This document shows positions 46,423-55,906 of a stretch of DNA of 64,000 bases, one piece after another; the stretch's first letter is position 1, and every line of letters starts with the position of its first letter. The translations under genes and the position numbers were made by a program. This stretch comes from Arthrobacter sp. Hiyo8 (GTDB taxonomy: Bacteria; Actinomycetota; Actinomycetes; Actinomycetales; Micrococcaceae). The stretch lies in the NCBI GenBank assembly GCA_001549895.1, contig AP014719.1, positions 1,612,001 through 1,676,000 on the forward strand. Direction: 5' to 3'. The notes under the pieces were generated by a model. The model was not told the origin of the DNA, did not search any database, and saw only the letters and a program-made list of their open reading frames with translations.

Positions 46423-47136
46423 TTATAGAGTCAGGGTCCGGTTGATGACACGCGCTGCCGTGTCATGCAGATTCTGGTTGTTGGCGCGTGCAAATGAGCG
46501 CAAGCGCCCGAACGCCTCTTCCATGTTGACTCCGGCAGTGTAGGCAATGACCCCCTTGGCCTGTTCGATGAGGACCCGGCTGTTCAGGGCGCGCTGAAGC
46601 TGTTCGTTGACAACCGCCGATTCGCGGATGGTGCGTTCCTGCAGGATGCCGATCGTCGCAACGTCCGCCAGCGCTTGGCCGATGGCAACGTCCTCAGGCG
46701 TCAGGGCGCCGGACCGTTCGCCGAATAGACCCATGGCTCCGATGGTTCTTCCTTGAACGCGCATCGGTACCGCGTGGACAGAACGGAATCCCTGCGAAAG
46801 GGCGGCCGCCCGGAATTCGTCCCATTGGCCGGTCAAGGACGCTATGTCCTCTACGACCACCGGCGTTCCTGTCCGGTAGCACTCAACACAAGGACCGGAG
46901 CCCGCCTGCAGCTGGAGTATTTCAACCAGCTGGCTTCGCTCGCTGGTGGAGGCCAGGACTTGCAGCTCGCCGTGAGGATCTGCAAGCAGCAACCCGGCGG
47001 CGGCGGCATCGAGCAGATCCACGGATGCCTCGACGAGCGCATGGAGCAAGTCCAGCACGTCGTAGTCAGCGACCAACGTGTTCGTGATCTTTACGAAGGC
47101 CGCGCTGACGCGCTCGGCGCGGCTTGTCGTCACCAT
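46423..47136 (-). CDS. GAF-ANTAR RNA-binding regulator, first
   Basis: 237 aa, intact. GAF domain about residues 15-165 (LLHALVEASVDLLDAAAAGL, GSGPCVECYRTGTPVVVEDI, HAVPMRVQGRTIGAMGLFG) and a C-terminal ANTAR domain (ALNSRVLIEQAKGVIAYTAG, then LRSFARANNQNLHDTAARVI). ANTAR proteins bind paired hairpins in nascent RNA to prevent termination. The start overlaps the stop of the second GAF-ANTAR gene by 7 nt, so the two are translated together. Confidence 0.93.
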   Translation of the reverse strand: MVTTSRAERVSAAFVKITNTLVADYDVLDLLHALVEASVDLLDAAAAGLLLADPHGELQVLASTSERSQLVEILQLQAGSGPCVECYRTGTPVVVEDIASLTGQWDEFRAAALSQGFRSVHAVPMRVQGRTIGAMGLFGERSGALTPEDVAIGQALADVATIGILQERTIRESAVVNEQLQRALNSRVLIEQAKGVIAYTAGVNMEEAFGRLRSFARANNQNLHDTAARVINRTLTL

Positions 47137-47817
47137 GTCGCCATATTACTGCAGACCGCCGCTGCCGTGCGCGTCATTCCCCGGGCAAAACTCAGGCGTC
47201 CCTGCAGCACTGCCTCGGCTGTTTCGCGCAATGTCAGCGCATGCGCGAACGCGTGTGCACGCATCAACAAAAGTGCATCGGCAGCGGAACTCCCTGATTG
47301 TGCCAGGACCATTCCCGTGGCCTGGTGGATCTCCCGCCGGGACATCAACGCCGCTTCCACGGCGGGGTTTGTGTCGGGCGAGTTCACCGACAGAACCCTC
47401 GCAACAAATGCCATGCCGTTTGCCGGCAAGGACCGATGCTGTCGCATAATCGGCGTAACTCAGGCTCCCCGGTTTCGTATTGTGGAGCTCCACAACCCCG
47501 AGCTCCAAAGCGCCCAGGGTCACCGGGAACACAAACAGCGCCGCAGCTTCGGTCTCCAGGACTGCTTTGCTGAAAACCGGCCACGAGTACGGATGCGAAT
47601 TTCGCACATCGGGGACAAGAACCGGGAGCTTGGTGCGCAAGGCTTCCCACCTTGGACCTTCCCCCAAATCAAACTGCAGCTCATCAAGCTTGGCCGCCAG
47701 TTTGTCGCTAGCGCACACGAGGGTCTCCGACGCGGCCCCGCCGAACATGGACACGGCTGCACCGCTGACTGGTAGCTGGGTCAGAAACGGCGTACAGAGC
47801 TCAGCGCCAGCATCCAT
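47130..47817 (-). CDS. GAF-ANTAR RNA-binding regulator, second, one frame break
   Basis: About 229 aa. GAF domain MDAGAELCTPFLTQLPVSGA, FDLGEGPRWEALRTKLPVLV, and an ANTAR domain (EIHQATGMVLAQSGSSAADA, then ALLLMRAHAFAHALTLRE). One break near 47430 (YATASVLA to ANGMAFVARVLS); here the shift is not a simple one-base loss in a run. Overlaps the first ANTAR gene. The pair lies in the gap that splits the flagellar genes. Confidence 0.85.
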
Positions 47818-47911
47818 GGTGAGCCTCAGATCCCCGAATCTTCCTTTGCGGCAGAACCCGGTTGAACGCGGAACCGGAACAGCTGCTCTTCACCGCTAAG
47901 AATAGACCAAG

Positions 47912-48321
47912 CTACGCGGCCGGAGCCTGCGAAATCCTCACCATGTTGCCCGAAGGATCGCGGAAGGCGCAGTCACGGGGACCCCACGGCTGGTCGATCG
48001 GCTCCTGCATGACCTCCGCGCCGGACGCCCTGACCTTCTCGAAGAGCGTGTCGACGTCGTCGGAGCGGAAGACGATCGGCCCTAGGACACCCTTGGTGAG
48101 CAGCTCCTGGAGGGAGTCGCCGTCGGCCTTGGACCGGCCCGCATGCGGTTCGGATAGCACGATTTCAACACCCGGCTGGTCCTTGCTGCCGAGAGTCACC
48201 CACCGGAATCCGCCTTGCGCGACGTCGTTGAGCACCTCGAGGCCGAGGGCGTCCGGTAGAAGGTGAGCGCTTCGTCGGGATCGTTGACAGTGATATGTGA
48301 GTACTGCAATGAAATAGTCAT
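47912..48321 (-). CDS. VOC-family (glyoxalase/bleomycin-resistance fold) protein
   Basis: About 136 aa. MTISLQYSHITVNDPDEALT, FYRDALGLEVLNDVAQGGFR, and the repeated beta-alpha-beta-beta-beta end (DQPWGPRDCAFRDPSGNMVR). One G is missing near 48255 (YRD). Members act as metal-dependent dioxygenases, isomerases or binding proteins; the substrate is not evident. In relatives such genes often sit with an AraC-type regulator, and one lies 1.5 kb away. Confidence 0.85.
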
Positions 48322-48387
48322 GGCAACGACGTTAGTCCGGGGCGTTGACGAGCGCTTCTTGAATCCTGCTCGCTTCTTTCCGGAGGG

Positions 48388-49200
48388 TCACGGCGTTCCG
48401 AAGCCGGCGTCGCCGAGCACCTTCTTGCCTTCGCTTCCCGTCACCAAGGCGATGAACGCGGCAGCCAGGTCCTTGTTCTTGCTGGTGCCAACGGTGCCGA
48501 TCGGGTAGGTGTTGACGGCCTTGTCCGACTCCGGGAAAGTGATGCCCTTGACCTTGTCCCCTGCGCCCTTGACGTCGGTGACGTAGACGAGTCCGGCGTC
48601 GGCCTCCCCTGAGGCGACCTTGCCCAGGACGTCAGTCACGGAAGACTCTTCACTGACGGGCTTCAGGGTTGTGCCGGTGGCCTTTTCGATGGTTTGGGCC
48701 GCGGAGCCGCAGGGTACCTGGCTGGCGCAGAGCACCACCTTGACGCCCGGCTTGGCGAGGTCCGCGAAGGAACTGATCGACGCCGGGTTGGACGGCGGGA
48801 CGGCAATGGTCAGGACGTTGGTGGCGAAGTTCTTGGCCGTTCCGTCGAGCAGCTTGGCGTCGGAAAGCTTGCCCATGTTCTTCGTGTCAGCCGAGGCAAA
48901 GACGTCCGCCGGAGCGCCTTGGGTGATCTGGGTGACGAGGTCAGAAGACCCGGCGAAGCTCAGGGCCACTTTTGTACCCGGGTTCGCAGCTTCGAATTCG
49001 CTGGCCAGCTTGGTGAACGTTGCCTTCAGCGAGGCAGCCGCGTAGACCGTCACCGTGCCGGAGAGCTTTGGTGTTTCGCTTGCGCTGGCGGATCCGCCGT
49101 TTGCGGTGCCTGCGGGAGTGCTTGAACCGCAGCCTGTCATGCCGGCCGCGAGGGCGCCGGCGACGAGCACCGCGGCGAAAGGTTTGGGGATGATCCTCAT
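48388..49200 (-). CDS. modA: Molybdate ABC transporter substrate-binding lipoprotein ModA
   Basis: 270 aa, intact. Lipobox GALAAGMTGCG at residues 13-23, then the ModA fold: VTVYAAASLKATFTKLASEF, FAGSSDLVTQITQGAPADVF, SEESSVTDVLGKVASGEADA and GLVYVTDVKGAG. It binds molybdate or tungstate outside the cell. modB and modC are not downstream; the next gene is a VOC protein. Its ATG overlaps the stop of the regulator gene. Confidence 0.94.
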   Translation of the reverse strand: MRIIPKPFAAVLVAGALAAGMTGCGSSTPAGTANGGSASASETPKLSGTVTVYAAASLKATFTKLASEFEAANPGTKVALSFAGSSDLVTQITQGAPADVFASADTKNMGKLSDAKLLDGTAKNFATNVLTIAVPPSNPASISSFADLAKPGVKVVLCASQVPCGSAAQTIEKATGTTLKPVSEESSVTDVLGKVASGEADAGLVYVTDVKGAGDKVKGITFPESDKAVNTYPIGTVGTSKNKDLAAAFIALVTGSEGKKVLGDAGFGTP

Positions 49201-49607
49201 ATGGTGCTCTTTCCTTGGGGAGTTTCGATGATGACCGTGGTGGCCTTGACCACGGCTGTGGCGACCGAGCCGAGTTCGAGCCCGAGCTCGCGGACCGCTT
49301 CGCTGCTCATGAGGGAGACGACACGGAAGGGACCGCACTGCAGTTCCACTTGTGCCATGACCTTGTCGGCCGTGATGCCGGTGACCAGGCCGACGAAACG
49401 GTTGCGCGCCGAGCGGCCCACCCGGGTGGGATCCTCGGGCAGCTGGGCCTGGTCCCGCGCGACGTGGGCAAGTTCCAGCCCATCCACGGCCAGCCGGCCT
49501 GAATCATCCTTGACCGGAGTCAGGATGCCGTTCTCGGTCCAACGCCGGACGGTGTCGTCGCTGACGCCGAGGAACCGGGCCGCTTCAGATACTCGAATAT
49601 TTGGCAT
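49197..49607 (-). CDS. MerR-like HTH plus TOBE/mop-domain regulator (molybdate-responsive)
   Basis: 136 aa, intact. N-terminal helix-turn-helix with DNA-binding look (IRVSEAARFLGVSDDTVRRW, residues 3-22) and a C-terminal TOBE/mop domain (RFVGLVTGITADKVMAQVEL, SSEAVRELGLELGSVATAVV) that binds molybdate. This pairing is the short ModE-like form of actinomycetes. It is coupled to modA (ATGA overlap), so it probably autoregulates molybdate uptake. Confidence 0.9.
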   Translation of the reverse strand: MPNIRVSEAARFLGVSDDTVRRWTENGILTPVKDDSGRLAVDGLELAHVARDQAQLPEDPTRVGRSARNRFVGLVTGITADKVMAQVELQCGPFRVVSLMSSEAVRELGLELGSVATAVVKATTVIIETPQGKSTI

Positions 49608-49781
49608 GGCTTCAGAATAATCCTCAAATGCGGTGGTGACGCTATGAAACTTCCGCAAATCAAATGTGACCCGTATTTCCGGCGGCGCTCTGCCCGGGTT
49701 AGTGGACGTCCCGGACGCAGCAGAGGTCCCGCCCCATCGGGGCGAAACCTCTGCTGAAGTCGTGGCCGGCTACGGCCTGAG

Positions 49782-50222
49782 TCAGTCTGCGCCGACCGCC
49801 AGCGCTTCCAGACGCTTGCTGGCTTCGTTTCGGCTGGGCCGCGTACGTATCTTCGCGACGCACGCGGGCATGGCAGCCACGGCCAGGTGCTCGCGGGCGC
49901 GGTATGTGCTCGGCGGCACGCCGACGAGTTCAGTGAACCGCGAGCTGAAGGAGCCAAGTGACGTACAACCGACCTCCATGCACGCGTCGGTGACGCTCAT
50001 TCCGCCGCGCAGGAGCGCCATCGCGCGCTCGATCCGGCGGGTCATGAGGTAGTTGTAAGGGGTCTCGCCATAGGCGGCGCGGAACTGCCGCGAAAAGTGC
50101 GCCGGTGACATGAACGCATGGCTGGCCATGGTGGGTACGTCGAGAGGCTTGGCGTACTCGCGGTCGATCAGGTCACGGGCCTTGCGCAAGTACGTGAGCC
50201 GGGCGATGTCTTCCGGGGTCAT
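49782..50222 (-). CDS. AraC-family transcriptional regulator
   Basis: 146 aa, intact, with the two helix-turn-helix motifs near the N-terminus (LDVPTMASHAFMSPAHFSRQ and SVTDACMEVGCTSLGSFSSR) and a basic C-terminal tail. No ligand domain, as in small AraC regulators that pair with VOC proteins. ATG 50222 chosen; an ATG at 50258 in frame adds MEVTGVPRYARG. Confidence 0.85.
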   Translation of the reverse strand: MTPEDIARLTYLRKARDLIDREYAKPLDVPTMASHAFMSPAHFSRQFRAAYGETPYNYLMTRRIERAMALLRGGMSVTDACMEVGCTSLGSFSSRFTELVGVPPSTYRAREHLAVAAMPACVAKIRTRPSRNEASKRLEALAVGAD

Positions 50223-50304
50223 GCCACGAGCGTACCTCGGCACGCCCGTCACTTCCATGGTGCCCGACGCCGTCCCGTCACCGCCGCGACAAGCGCACCG
50301 GCCG

Positions 50305-51102
50305 CTATTGGCCGCCGGCCCTCGCCTTGAGCGCCTCGGGGATCAGGGCGCGGACCACTTCGGGCCGGTCCGAGAGGACGACGACGTCGACCCTGCGGTT
50401 GAGTTCCATCAGCGCCTCGGTGGAATCATCGTTGACCTGCCTGGCGGATCCGAAGGCAACGGCGCCGATGTGCCCTGGAGAAATTCCTCCATGGTCGACG
50501 AGGTACCGGAGGACGTTGACGGAGCGGGCGGAAGAAAGCTCCCACGTAGAGGGGTATGAGGTGACTCCGTTGGCCGCGTGGCCTTCCACCATGATTTCAA
50601 GGGCCGCCTTCGCCATGGTCGGGGCGATCATTCCAAGGACCTGGCTCGCGCGGGCGTCAGTTCCGGTCGGTCGGGTTCGAAGAAGGTCTGCGATCCTACG
50701 AGTTTCACGGTGAGTCCGCGTTCGTTGATCTGGAACTGCACATTGGCTCCCAGCCCCGCGGCGTCGAGCTTGGACTTCATGTCGTCGCGCAAAGCGGTGA
50801 GCCGGGCCGCTTCCTTGAGTGCGAGGTCCAAGTTGGAGAATCCCTGGGCGTCGGCGCTGGTGTATTCCGGCGGAACGACCGTCCCGCTGGCGGTGTCCAC
50901 CTTCTGGCTGGCCACCGTGCCGAACCCCGTGGCGAGAGAATTGCGGAGTTTGTCGAATTTGGCCTGGTCCACGGTGGACATTGCGAAGAGCACGATGAAC
51001 ATGCACATGAGCACCGTGACCATGTCCATATAGGAAGCCATCCAGCGTTCGTCGACGTGTTCTTCCGCCGGAGGTGAACCGCGGCGGCGCCGCGACCTCA
51101 TG
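50305..51102 (-). CDS. motB: Flagellar stator protein MotB, one frame break
   Basis: About 265 aa. Short basic N-terminus, then RWMASYMDMVTVLMCMFIVL carrying the proton-accepting Asp in the single membrane helix, plug, and an OmpA-type peptidoglycan-binding domain (MVEGHAANGVTSYP, ELSSARSVNVLRYLVDHGG). One C is missing near 50665 (ELTP then RASQVLGMIAPT). The ATG at 51102 overlaps the motA stop (ATGA). With MotA it forms the ion-driven stator. Confidence 0.93.
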   Translation of the reverse strand, partial: HEVAAPPRFTSGGRTRRRTLDGFLYGHGHGAHVHVHRALRNVHRGPGQIRQTPQFSRHGVRHGGQPEGGHRQRDGRSAGIHQRRRPGILQLGPRTQGSGPAHRFARRHEVQARRRGAGSQCAVPDQRTRTHRETRRIADLLRTRPTGTDARASQVLGMIAPTMAKAALEIMVEGHAANGVTSYPSTWELSSARSVNVLRYLVDHGGISPGHIGAVAFGSARQVNDDSTEALMELNRRVDVVVLSDRPEVVRALIPEALKARAGGQ

Positions 51103-51925
51103 CGGCCTTGGACGAAGCGAATTTGCCGGGGCGGGCTTCGTCGTCGTCGCCCTTCTTTGCGGATTTCGCCTTGCCGAGGCGGTCCGGGGGAACCATGGCG
51201 CGGAGCCGTTCGGCGAGCAGGAGGGGCTGGGTCCCGTTCTGTACCGCCAGCAGGCCCTCCATCAGGAGGGTCATGCGTTCGATTTCGAGCTCGGACAGTC
51301 GCTTGAGCCGCGAACTGAACGGCAGCCAAATGAAGTTCGCGGACAACAAACCCCAAAGCGTGGCCACGAAAGCGGAGGCGATCATTGGTCCCAGATGATC
51401 GGGTGAGGAGAGGTTTTCAAGGACGTGGGTCAGCGATACCACGGTGCCGATAATGCCGATGGTCGGCGCGTAGCCGCCCAGGCTCGCGAAGAACTTGGCG
51501 GAGACGTGGTCGCTGCGCATCTTGGAATCGATCTCGTCCTCCATGAGGATGCGCAATTCTTCGGCATCGGTGCCGTCGGCGATGTTCTGGAGGGCCCGGG
51601 CCACGAACGGATCCTTCTCGTCCGCGGCCGCCTCTTCGAGGGAGAGAAGCCCCTCGCTCCGCGCCTTCTCGGCAAGGCTGATCAGCTGGTCGATACTGTC
51701 CTGCGGCTTGTCGGTCTTTCCTTTGAACGCTTTGGGGAGGTCCTTGAACGCCCGCACGGTATCGCGGAACGTGTTCCCGGCAAGACCTACGGCAAGGGTG
51801 GCACCGAAAACCAGGACCATGGGCGCGGGAAGCAGGAGGGCCATGAGATTGGCGTCTTCGAGGGTCACCATGGCGACCACCGAGCCGAAGGCCAGGAACA
51901 GGCCGATTATTGTTGAGGGATCCAT
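51098..51925 (-). CDS. motA: Flagellar stator protein MotA
   Basis: 275 aa, intact. Four helices: MDPSTIIGLFLAFGSVVAMV, LLLPAPMVLVFGATLAVG, GGYAPTIGIIGTVVSLTHVL and FVATLWGLLSANFIWLPF; a large cytoplasmic loop between helices 2 and 3 holds the rotor-contact charged residues (ARSEGLLSLEEAAADEKDP). A Lys/Asp-rich tail follows. Downstream of flbD (38 nt) and overlapping motB. Confidence 0.95.
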   Translation of the reverse strand: MDPSTIIGLFLAFGSVVAMVTLEDANLMALLLPAPMVLVFGATLAVGLAGNTFRDTVRAFKDLPKAFKGKTDKPQDSIDQLISLAEKARSEGLLSLEEAAADEKDPFVARALQNIADGTDAEELRILMEDEIDSKMRSDHVSAKFFASLGGYAPTIGIIGTVVSLTHVLENLSSPDHLGPMIASAFVATLWGLLSANFIWLPFSSRLKRLSELEIERMTLLMEGLLAVQNGTQPLLLAERLRAMVPPDRLGKAKSAKKGDDDEARPGKFASSKAA

Positions 51926-51963
51926 GGCTTACCTTCCGTCCGGGTCCGGTGTGCGCACGAGGC

Positions 51964-52182
51964 TCAAGGGATAGCCCGTGACGGTGGGAGGTCCTGTGCC
52001 CGCCGAAGAATATAGGCGCGGTAGTTCGCAATTAGTTCCACGACCTCCGCAAGGCTTTCGCGCACAACATAGGTAGCGCCGTCGAGGGTCACCAGATGGG
52101 TGTCCGGGCTTTCGTGGATCCGTTCAATGATGTCCGGATTCACGGCAAAGCTGGTGCCGTTCAGGCGGGTGACAACGATCAT
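51964..52182 (-). CDS. flbD: FlbD-family small flagellar protein
   Basis: 72 aa, intact: MIVVTRLNGTSFAVNPDIIE, RIHESPDTHLVTLDGATYVV, then VRESLAEVVELIANYRAYI. This short FlbD family sits between flgE and motA in Gram-positive flagellar operons. Here it is the first gene of the motA-motB operon, and the upstream hook genes are missing. Confidence 0.9.
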   Translation of the reverse strand: MIVVTRLNGTSFAVNPDIIERIHESPDTHLVTLDGATYVVRESLAEVVELIANYRAYILRRAQDLPPSRAIP

Positions 52183-52271
52183 GGGCCGTTTCTGCTTTAG
52201 GTAGGGAGGCGCTTGTAGGAGTGCGGTTCAGTTCCTACTGTCGGCCGGAGGCTCGCTCCCGTTAGGCAGTG

Positions 52272-53020
52272 TCAGCGCAGCGTCGCTGGGCGCACGCGTA
52301 CCGGCGCGAGGATTCCGATGATCATGACGGCGGTGATGGAACCTGCCGCCATGATCGCCGCGAGCACCACGATCTGGAAGCGACCTGCCTCAAAGGGAGA
52401 AACCCCGCCAAAAATCGCCCCGACGAACGCGCCGGGCAGGGTGACAAGTCCCGTCGTCTTGGTTTGATCGGTTGACGGGATCAGGGCCGAATAGACGCTC
52501 CGCCGGGCAAGATCAAGGGTTGCCTGCCTCGGGGTGGCACCGAGCGCGAGCCAACCCTCGACTTCCTCCCAGTGCTCGTAAACGGATTCCTTGAAGCGCC
52601 GGCCGGCCAGGACTGCGATGGTCATGCCGTTGCCAATGACGATCCCGCCGATCGCGAGCGCATAGCGGGGAGTGAACGCGATGGCTCCCGTCGCGAAAAT
52701 GACGGCGAGCGTCATTCCGATGCCAGCGGCCATGGAGCCGCTGACCAAGCCCAAATGATGAAGGCTCCAGCCAATGCGTCGCGTGGCACTCATCGCGGCC
52801 ACGGCAAACATCACCAGCAGGGCTACTGCGACCCATAGCGGGCTGGTGATCACACCGCCCAGAACAAAACTGATCGCGGCGAGTTGCACGGCTCCGCGAA
52901 GGATGGCCAGTGCGGGAGCGAAAGGGTGAGGGCGCGGAACGCCAAGAGCAGTGCCAACGTGGCCGCCATCAGGACGCCGACGCCGAGGAAGGTCGGCAGG
53001 AATTCGGCGAGACCGGGCAT
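52272..53020 (-). CDS. UPF0014-family (FetB-like) metal ABC permease
   Basis: About 249 aa, six to seven helices. MPGLAEFLPTFLGVGVLM, PFAPALAILRGAVQLAAISF, GIVIGNGMTIAVLAGRRF and LPGAFVGAIFGGVSPFEAGR. E. coli FetB of this family is part of an iron export ABC transporter; no FetA-type ATPase is adjacent here. One C is missing near 52948 (AFRAP then HPFAPAL). It is divergent from the ferric importer, sharing an intergenic region with a DtxR box. Confidence 0.88.
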
Positions 53021-53148
53021 GGAGCCAGCTTATCGACTGCCGCAAGGCACTCGCTCAACCGACGACACACCACCTCCATGCATTAGGTCATGTAAATCTT
53101 GCGTAATACATGTGATTCCCGTCACAATAGGGCATTCTGGATGGAAGT

Positions 53149-53167
53149 TTAGGTATGGCTAACCTAA
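53149..53167. promoter_or_regulatory. DtxR/IdeR iron box
   Basis: TTAGGTATGGCTAACCTAA matches the DtxR consensus TWAGGTTAGSCTAACCTWA at 17 of 19 positions. It sits 70 nt before the ferric binding-protein gene, between it and the divergent UPF0014 permease, so iron-loaded DtxR should repress at least the importer. Confidence 0.85.
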
Positions 53168-53237
53168 AGTTTCAAGCTGTGAGCCCGCACCCACTTCCCC
53201 CGGGCTCCCTTGGATTTGCTCGCAGAAAGAAGCCCTC

Positions 53238-54294
53238 ATGAAGATCCGCGCACATGCGCTGGCCGGCATCGCACTCGCCGCCACTGCAGCCCTGAGCCTG
53301 GCCGCTTGCGGCAACGGCACCGCCTCCTCCGCAGCCCCGAGTCCGCTGCTACTTCCACTAAAGTGGGTGGCGAAATCACCGTCTACAACGCCCAGCACGA
53401 CACCCTGACCAAGGAATGGGTGGACGCGTTCACCAAGCAGACCGGCGTCAAGGTCACCATCCGCCAGGGTTCCGACACCGAGCTCTCCAACCAGATCATC
53501 CAGGAAGGCGCGGCATCCCCGGCCGACGTCTTCCTCACGGAGAACTCCCCAGCGATGGCCCAGGTTGAGAACGCCGGCCTCTTCGCGGACATCGACAAGG
53601 CCACTGTGGACCAGGTCCCGGCCGCGTACCGTCCGTCCACCAACAAATGGACCGGCATCGCCGCCCGCTCCACCGTCCTGGTGTACGACAAGACCAAGAT
53701 CAGCGACGACAAGCTGCCCAAGTCCATGCTGGACCTGGCCAAGCCGGAGTGGAAGGGCAAGTGGGCTGCTTCGCCGTCCGGCGCTGACTTCCAGGCAATC
53801 GTTGCCGCCCTGCTCGAACAAAAGGGCGAAGCAGCCACCACTGAGTGGCTCAAGGGCATGAAGGACAACTTCAAGGCATACAAGGGCAACAGCACCGCCA
53901 TGAAAGCCGTCAACGCCGGCGAAATCGACGCCGCCTTGATCTACCACTACTACTACTATGGCGACCAGGCGAAGACCGGCGAGAACTCCAAGAACGTCAC
54001 CCCGTACTTCTTCAAGAACCAGGACCCGGCGCCTTCCTGTCCGTCTCCGGCGGCGGCGTGCTGAAATCCTCCAAGAACTCCGCAGCTGCCCAGGCCTTCA
54101 TCAAGTTCGTCACCGGCAAGCAGGGCCAGGAAGTCCTCAAGAACGGGACCTCCTACGAATACGCGATCGCTTCCAACGTCGACTCGAACGCTAAACTCGT
54201 TCCCATCAAGGATCTGCAAGCTCCCACGGTGGATCCGGCCAAATTGAACTCCGCAAAGGTCACCGACCTGATGACCAAGGCAGGACTGCTGTAA
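53238..54294 (+). CDS. Ferric iron ABC transporter substrate-binding lipoprotein
   Basis: About 352 aa. Signal peptide with lipobox (GIALAATAALSLAACG), then the FbpA/FutA fold: GGEITVYNAQHDTLTKEWVD, SDTELSNQIIQEGAASPADV, STVLVYDKTKI and the tyrosine-rich iron site ALIYHYYYYGDQ. Two breaks: near 53333 (SSAAP then ESAATSTKVGG) and near 54033 (NQDPG then AFLSVSGGG). It is first in the importer operon, behind the iron box. Named fbpA/futA in other groups. Confidence 0.93.
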
Positions 54295-54298
54295 TTCT

Positions 54299-55906
54299 GT
54301 GACCACTGATCTATCGGCTCGCCTCTCCCCGGAAGTTCCCGAGGCTTCGGCGAGCGCGACGACGGCGGGCAGGGGCAAGCGCCCCGCCCGCCTTTCGGCG
54401 TTTCTGCAATATCCCTCCTGGCCGTGCTGATCGCACTGTTTTCGCTCATCCCGCTGGGGTACGTCGCTTACATGACGGCCGCGACCGGGTGGGACACCGC
54501 CGTCGCACTCATCTTCCGGCCGCGCGTTGGCGAGCTGCTCCTGAACACCGTCATGCTGGTGGTCTTCACGGTGCCGATCTGCCTGGTTTTGGGAGTCGGT
54601 GGCGCGTGGCTCGTGGAGCGGACCAGGCTGCGAGGGCACCGGTGGTGGGCCGTGGCCCTGGCGGCCCCGCTGGCCATCCCGGCGTTCGTCAACAGCTATG
54701 CGTGGGTGACCGCCGTTCCCTCGCTGGAGGGCATCTGGTCCGGCGTACTCATCGCCACACTGTCGTATTTCCCGCTTGTCTACATTCCCGCGGCTGCGAC
54801 CCTGGGGCGTCTCGACCCCGCGATTGAGCAGTCCGCGGCCTCCCTTGGCTTGGGACCGTGGGCCATCTTCTTCCGGGTTGTCCTGCCTCAACTCCGGATT
54901 GCGATGACCGGTGGCGCACTCCTGGTGTCGCTGCACCTGCTGGCCGAATACGGCGCGTTCGCGATGATCCGCTTCGACACGTTCACCACCGCGATCATGA
55001 CCCAGTTCCAATCCACGTTCAACGGCACTGCCGGGAACATGTTGGCAAGCGTCCTGGTGTTCTTCTGCCTCATCCTGCTCCTGGCCGAAGTCAGGAGCCG
55101 CGGTAACGCACGCTATGCCCGTATCGGTTCCGGCGCGCAGGCCAAGCCGACCAGGCTTCCCTTGCACCACTACCAGCTTCCCTCCCAGCTCGCCCTGCTT
55201 GCGCTCACCGTTTTGGCCTTCGGATTGCCGATCTTTTTTGTCCTGCGCTGGGTAGTGGCCGGTGGCGCCCGCGTCTGGTCGGCCGACGAATTCCTTCCGG
55301 CTCTCCTCCAGACCCTCGCTTATGGCACGGTAGGCGCAGCGGCGACTATCGTCGTCGGCTTCCCCATGGCCTATCTGGCCGTGCGGCACCCCAGCTGGTT
55401 CAGCAAGATGCTTGAGCTCTCGAATTACGTCACCAGTTCCCTGCCCGGCATCGTGGTGGGCCTTGCCTTCGTCACCGTGAGCATCCGAATGGTCCCGGGC
55501 GTGTACCAGACCTCCGGGGTCCTGATTGCAGCCTATGTACTGCTGTTCCTGCCGCGGGCCCTGGTAAACATCCGCTCCGGGCTGTCCCAGGCTCCCAAGG
55601 AGCTCGACGAAGCCGCACAATCGCTCGGCAAGGCCCCCTGGTGTCCTTCCTGAAAGTGACGCTGCGCCTCACAGCTCCGGCCGCCGCCGGCGGGGCCGCG
55701 CTGGTGTTCCTCGCCATCGTCAACGAGCTGACCGCCACGCTGCTGCTGTCCCCCAATGGCACGCACACCCTGGCCACCGAGTTTTGGAGCAAGAGCAGCG
55801 AGATCGACTATTCAGGCGCGGCGCCGTATGCCCTGCTCATGATCCTGTTGTCTGCCCCATGACGTACTTGCTTTTCCAACAGTCCAAGAAAGTAGCCGGA
55901 CAGTGA
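54299..55906 (+). CDS. Ferric iron ABC transporter permease (fused two-half FbpB), three frame breaks
   Basis: About 536 aa with about twelve helices, two copies of the binding-protein-dependent permease fold. The EAA-loop motifs are [20 protein letters not shown] and [23 protein letters not shown] start at 54299, 4 nt after the binding-protein stop. Breaks near 54403 (AFLA then [11 protein letters not shown]), 55637 (GKAP then LVSFLKVTL) and 55857 (LLSAP then MTYLLFQQS). The stop overlaps the ATPase start (GTGA). Confidence 0.92.
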
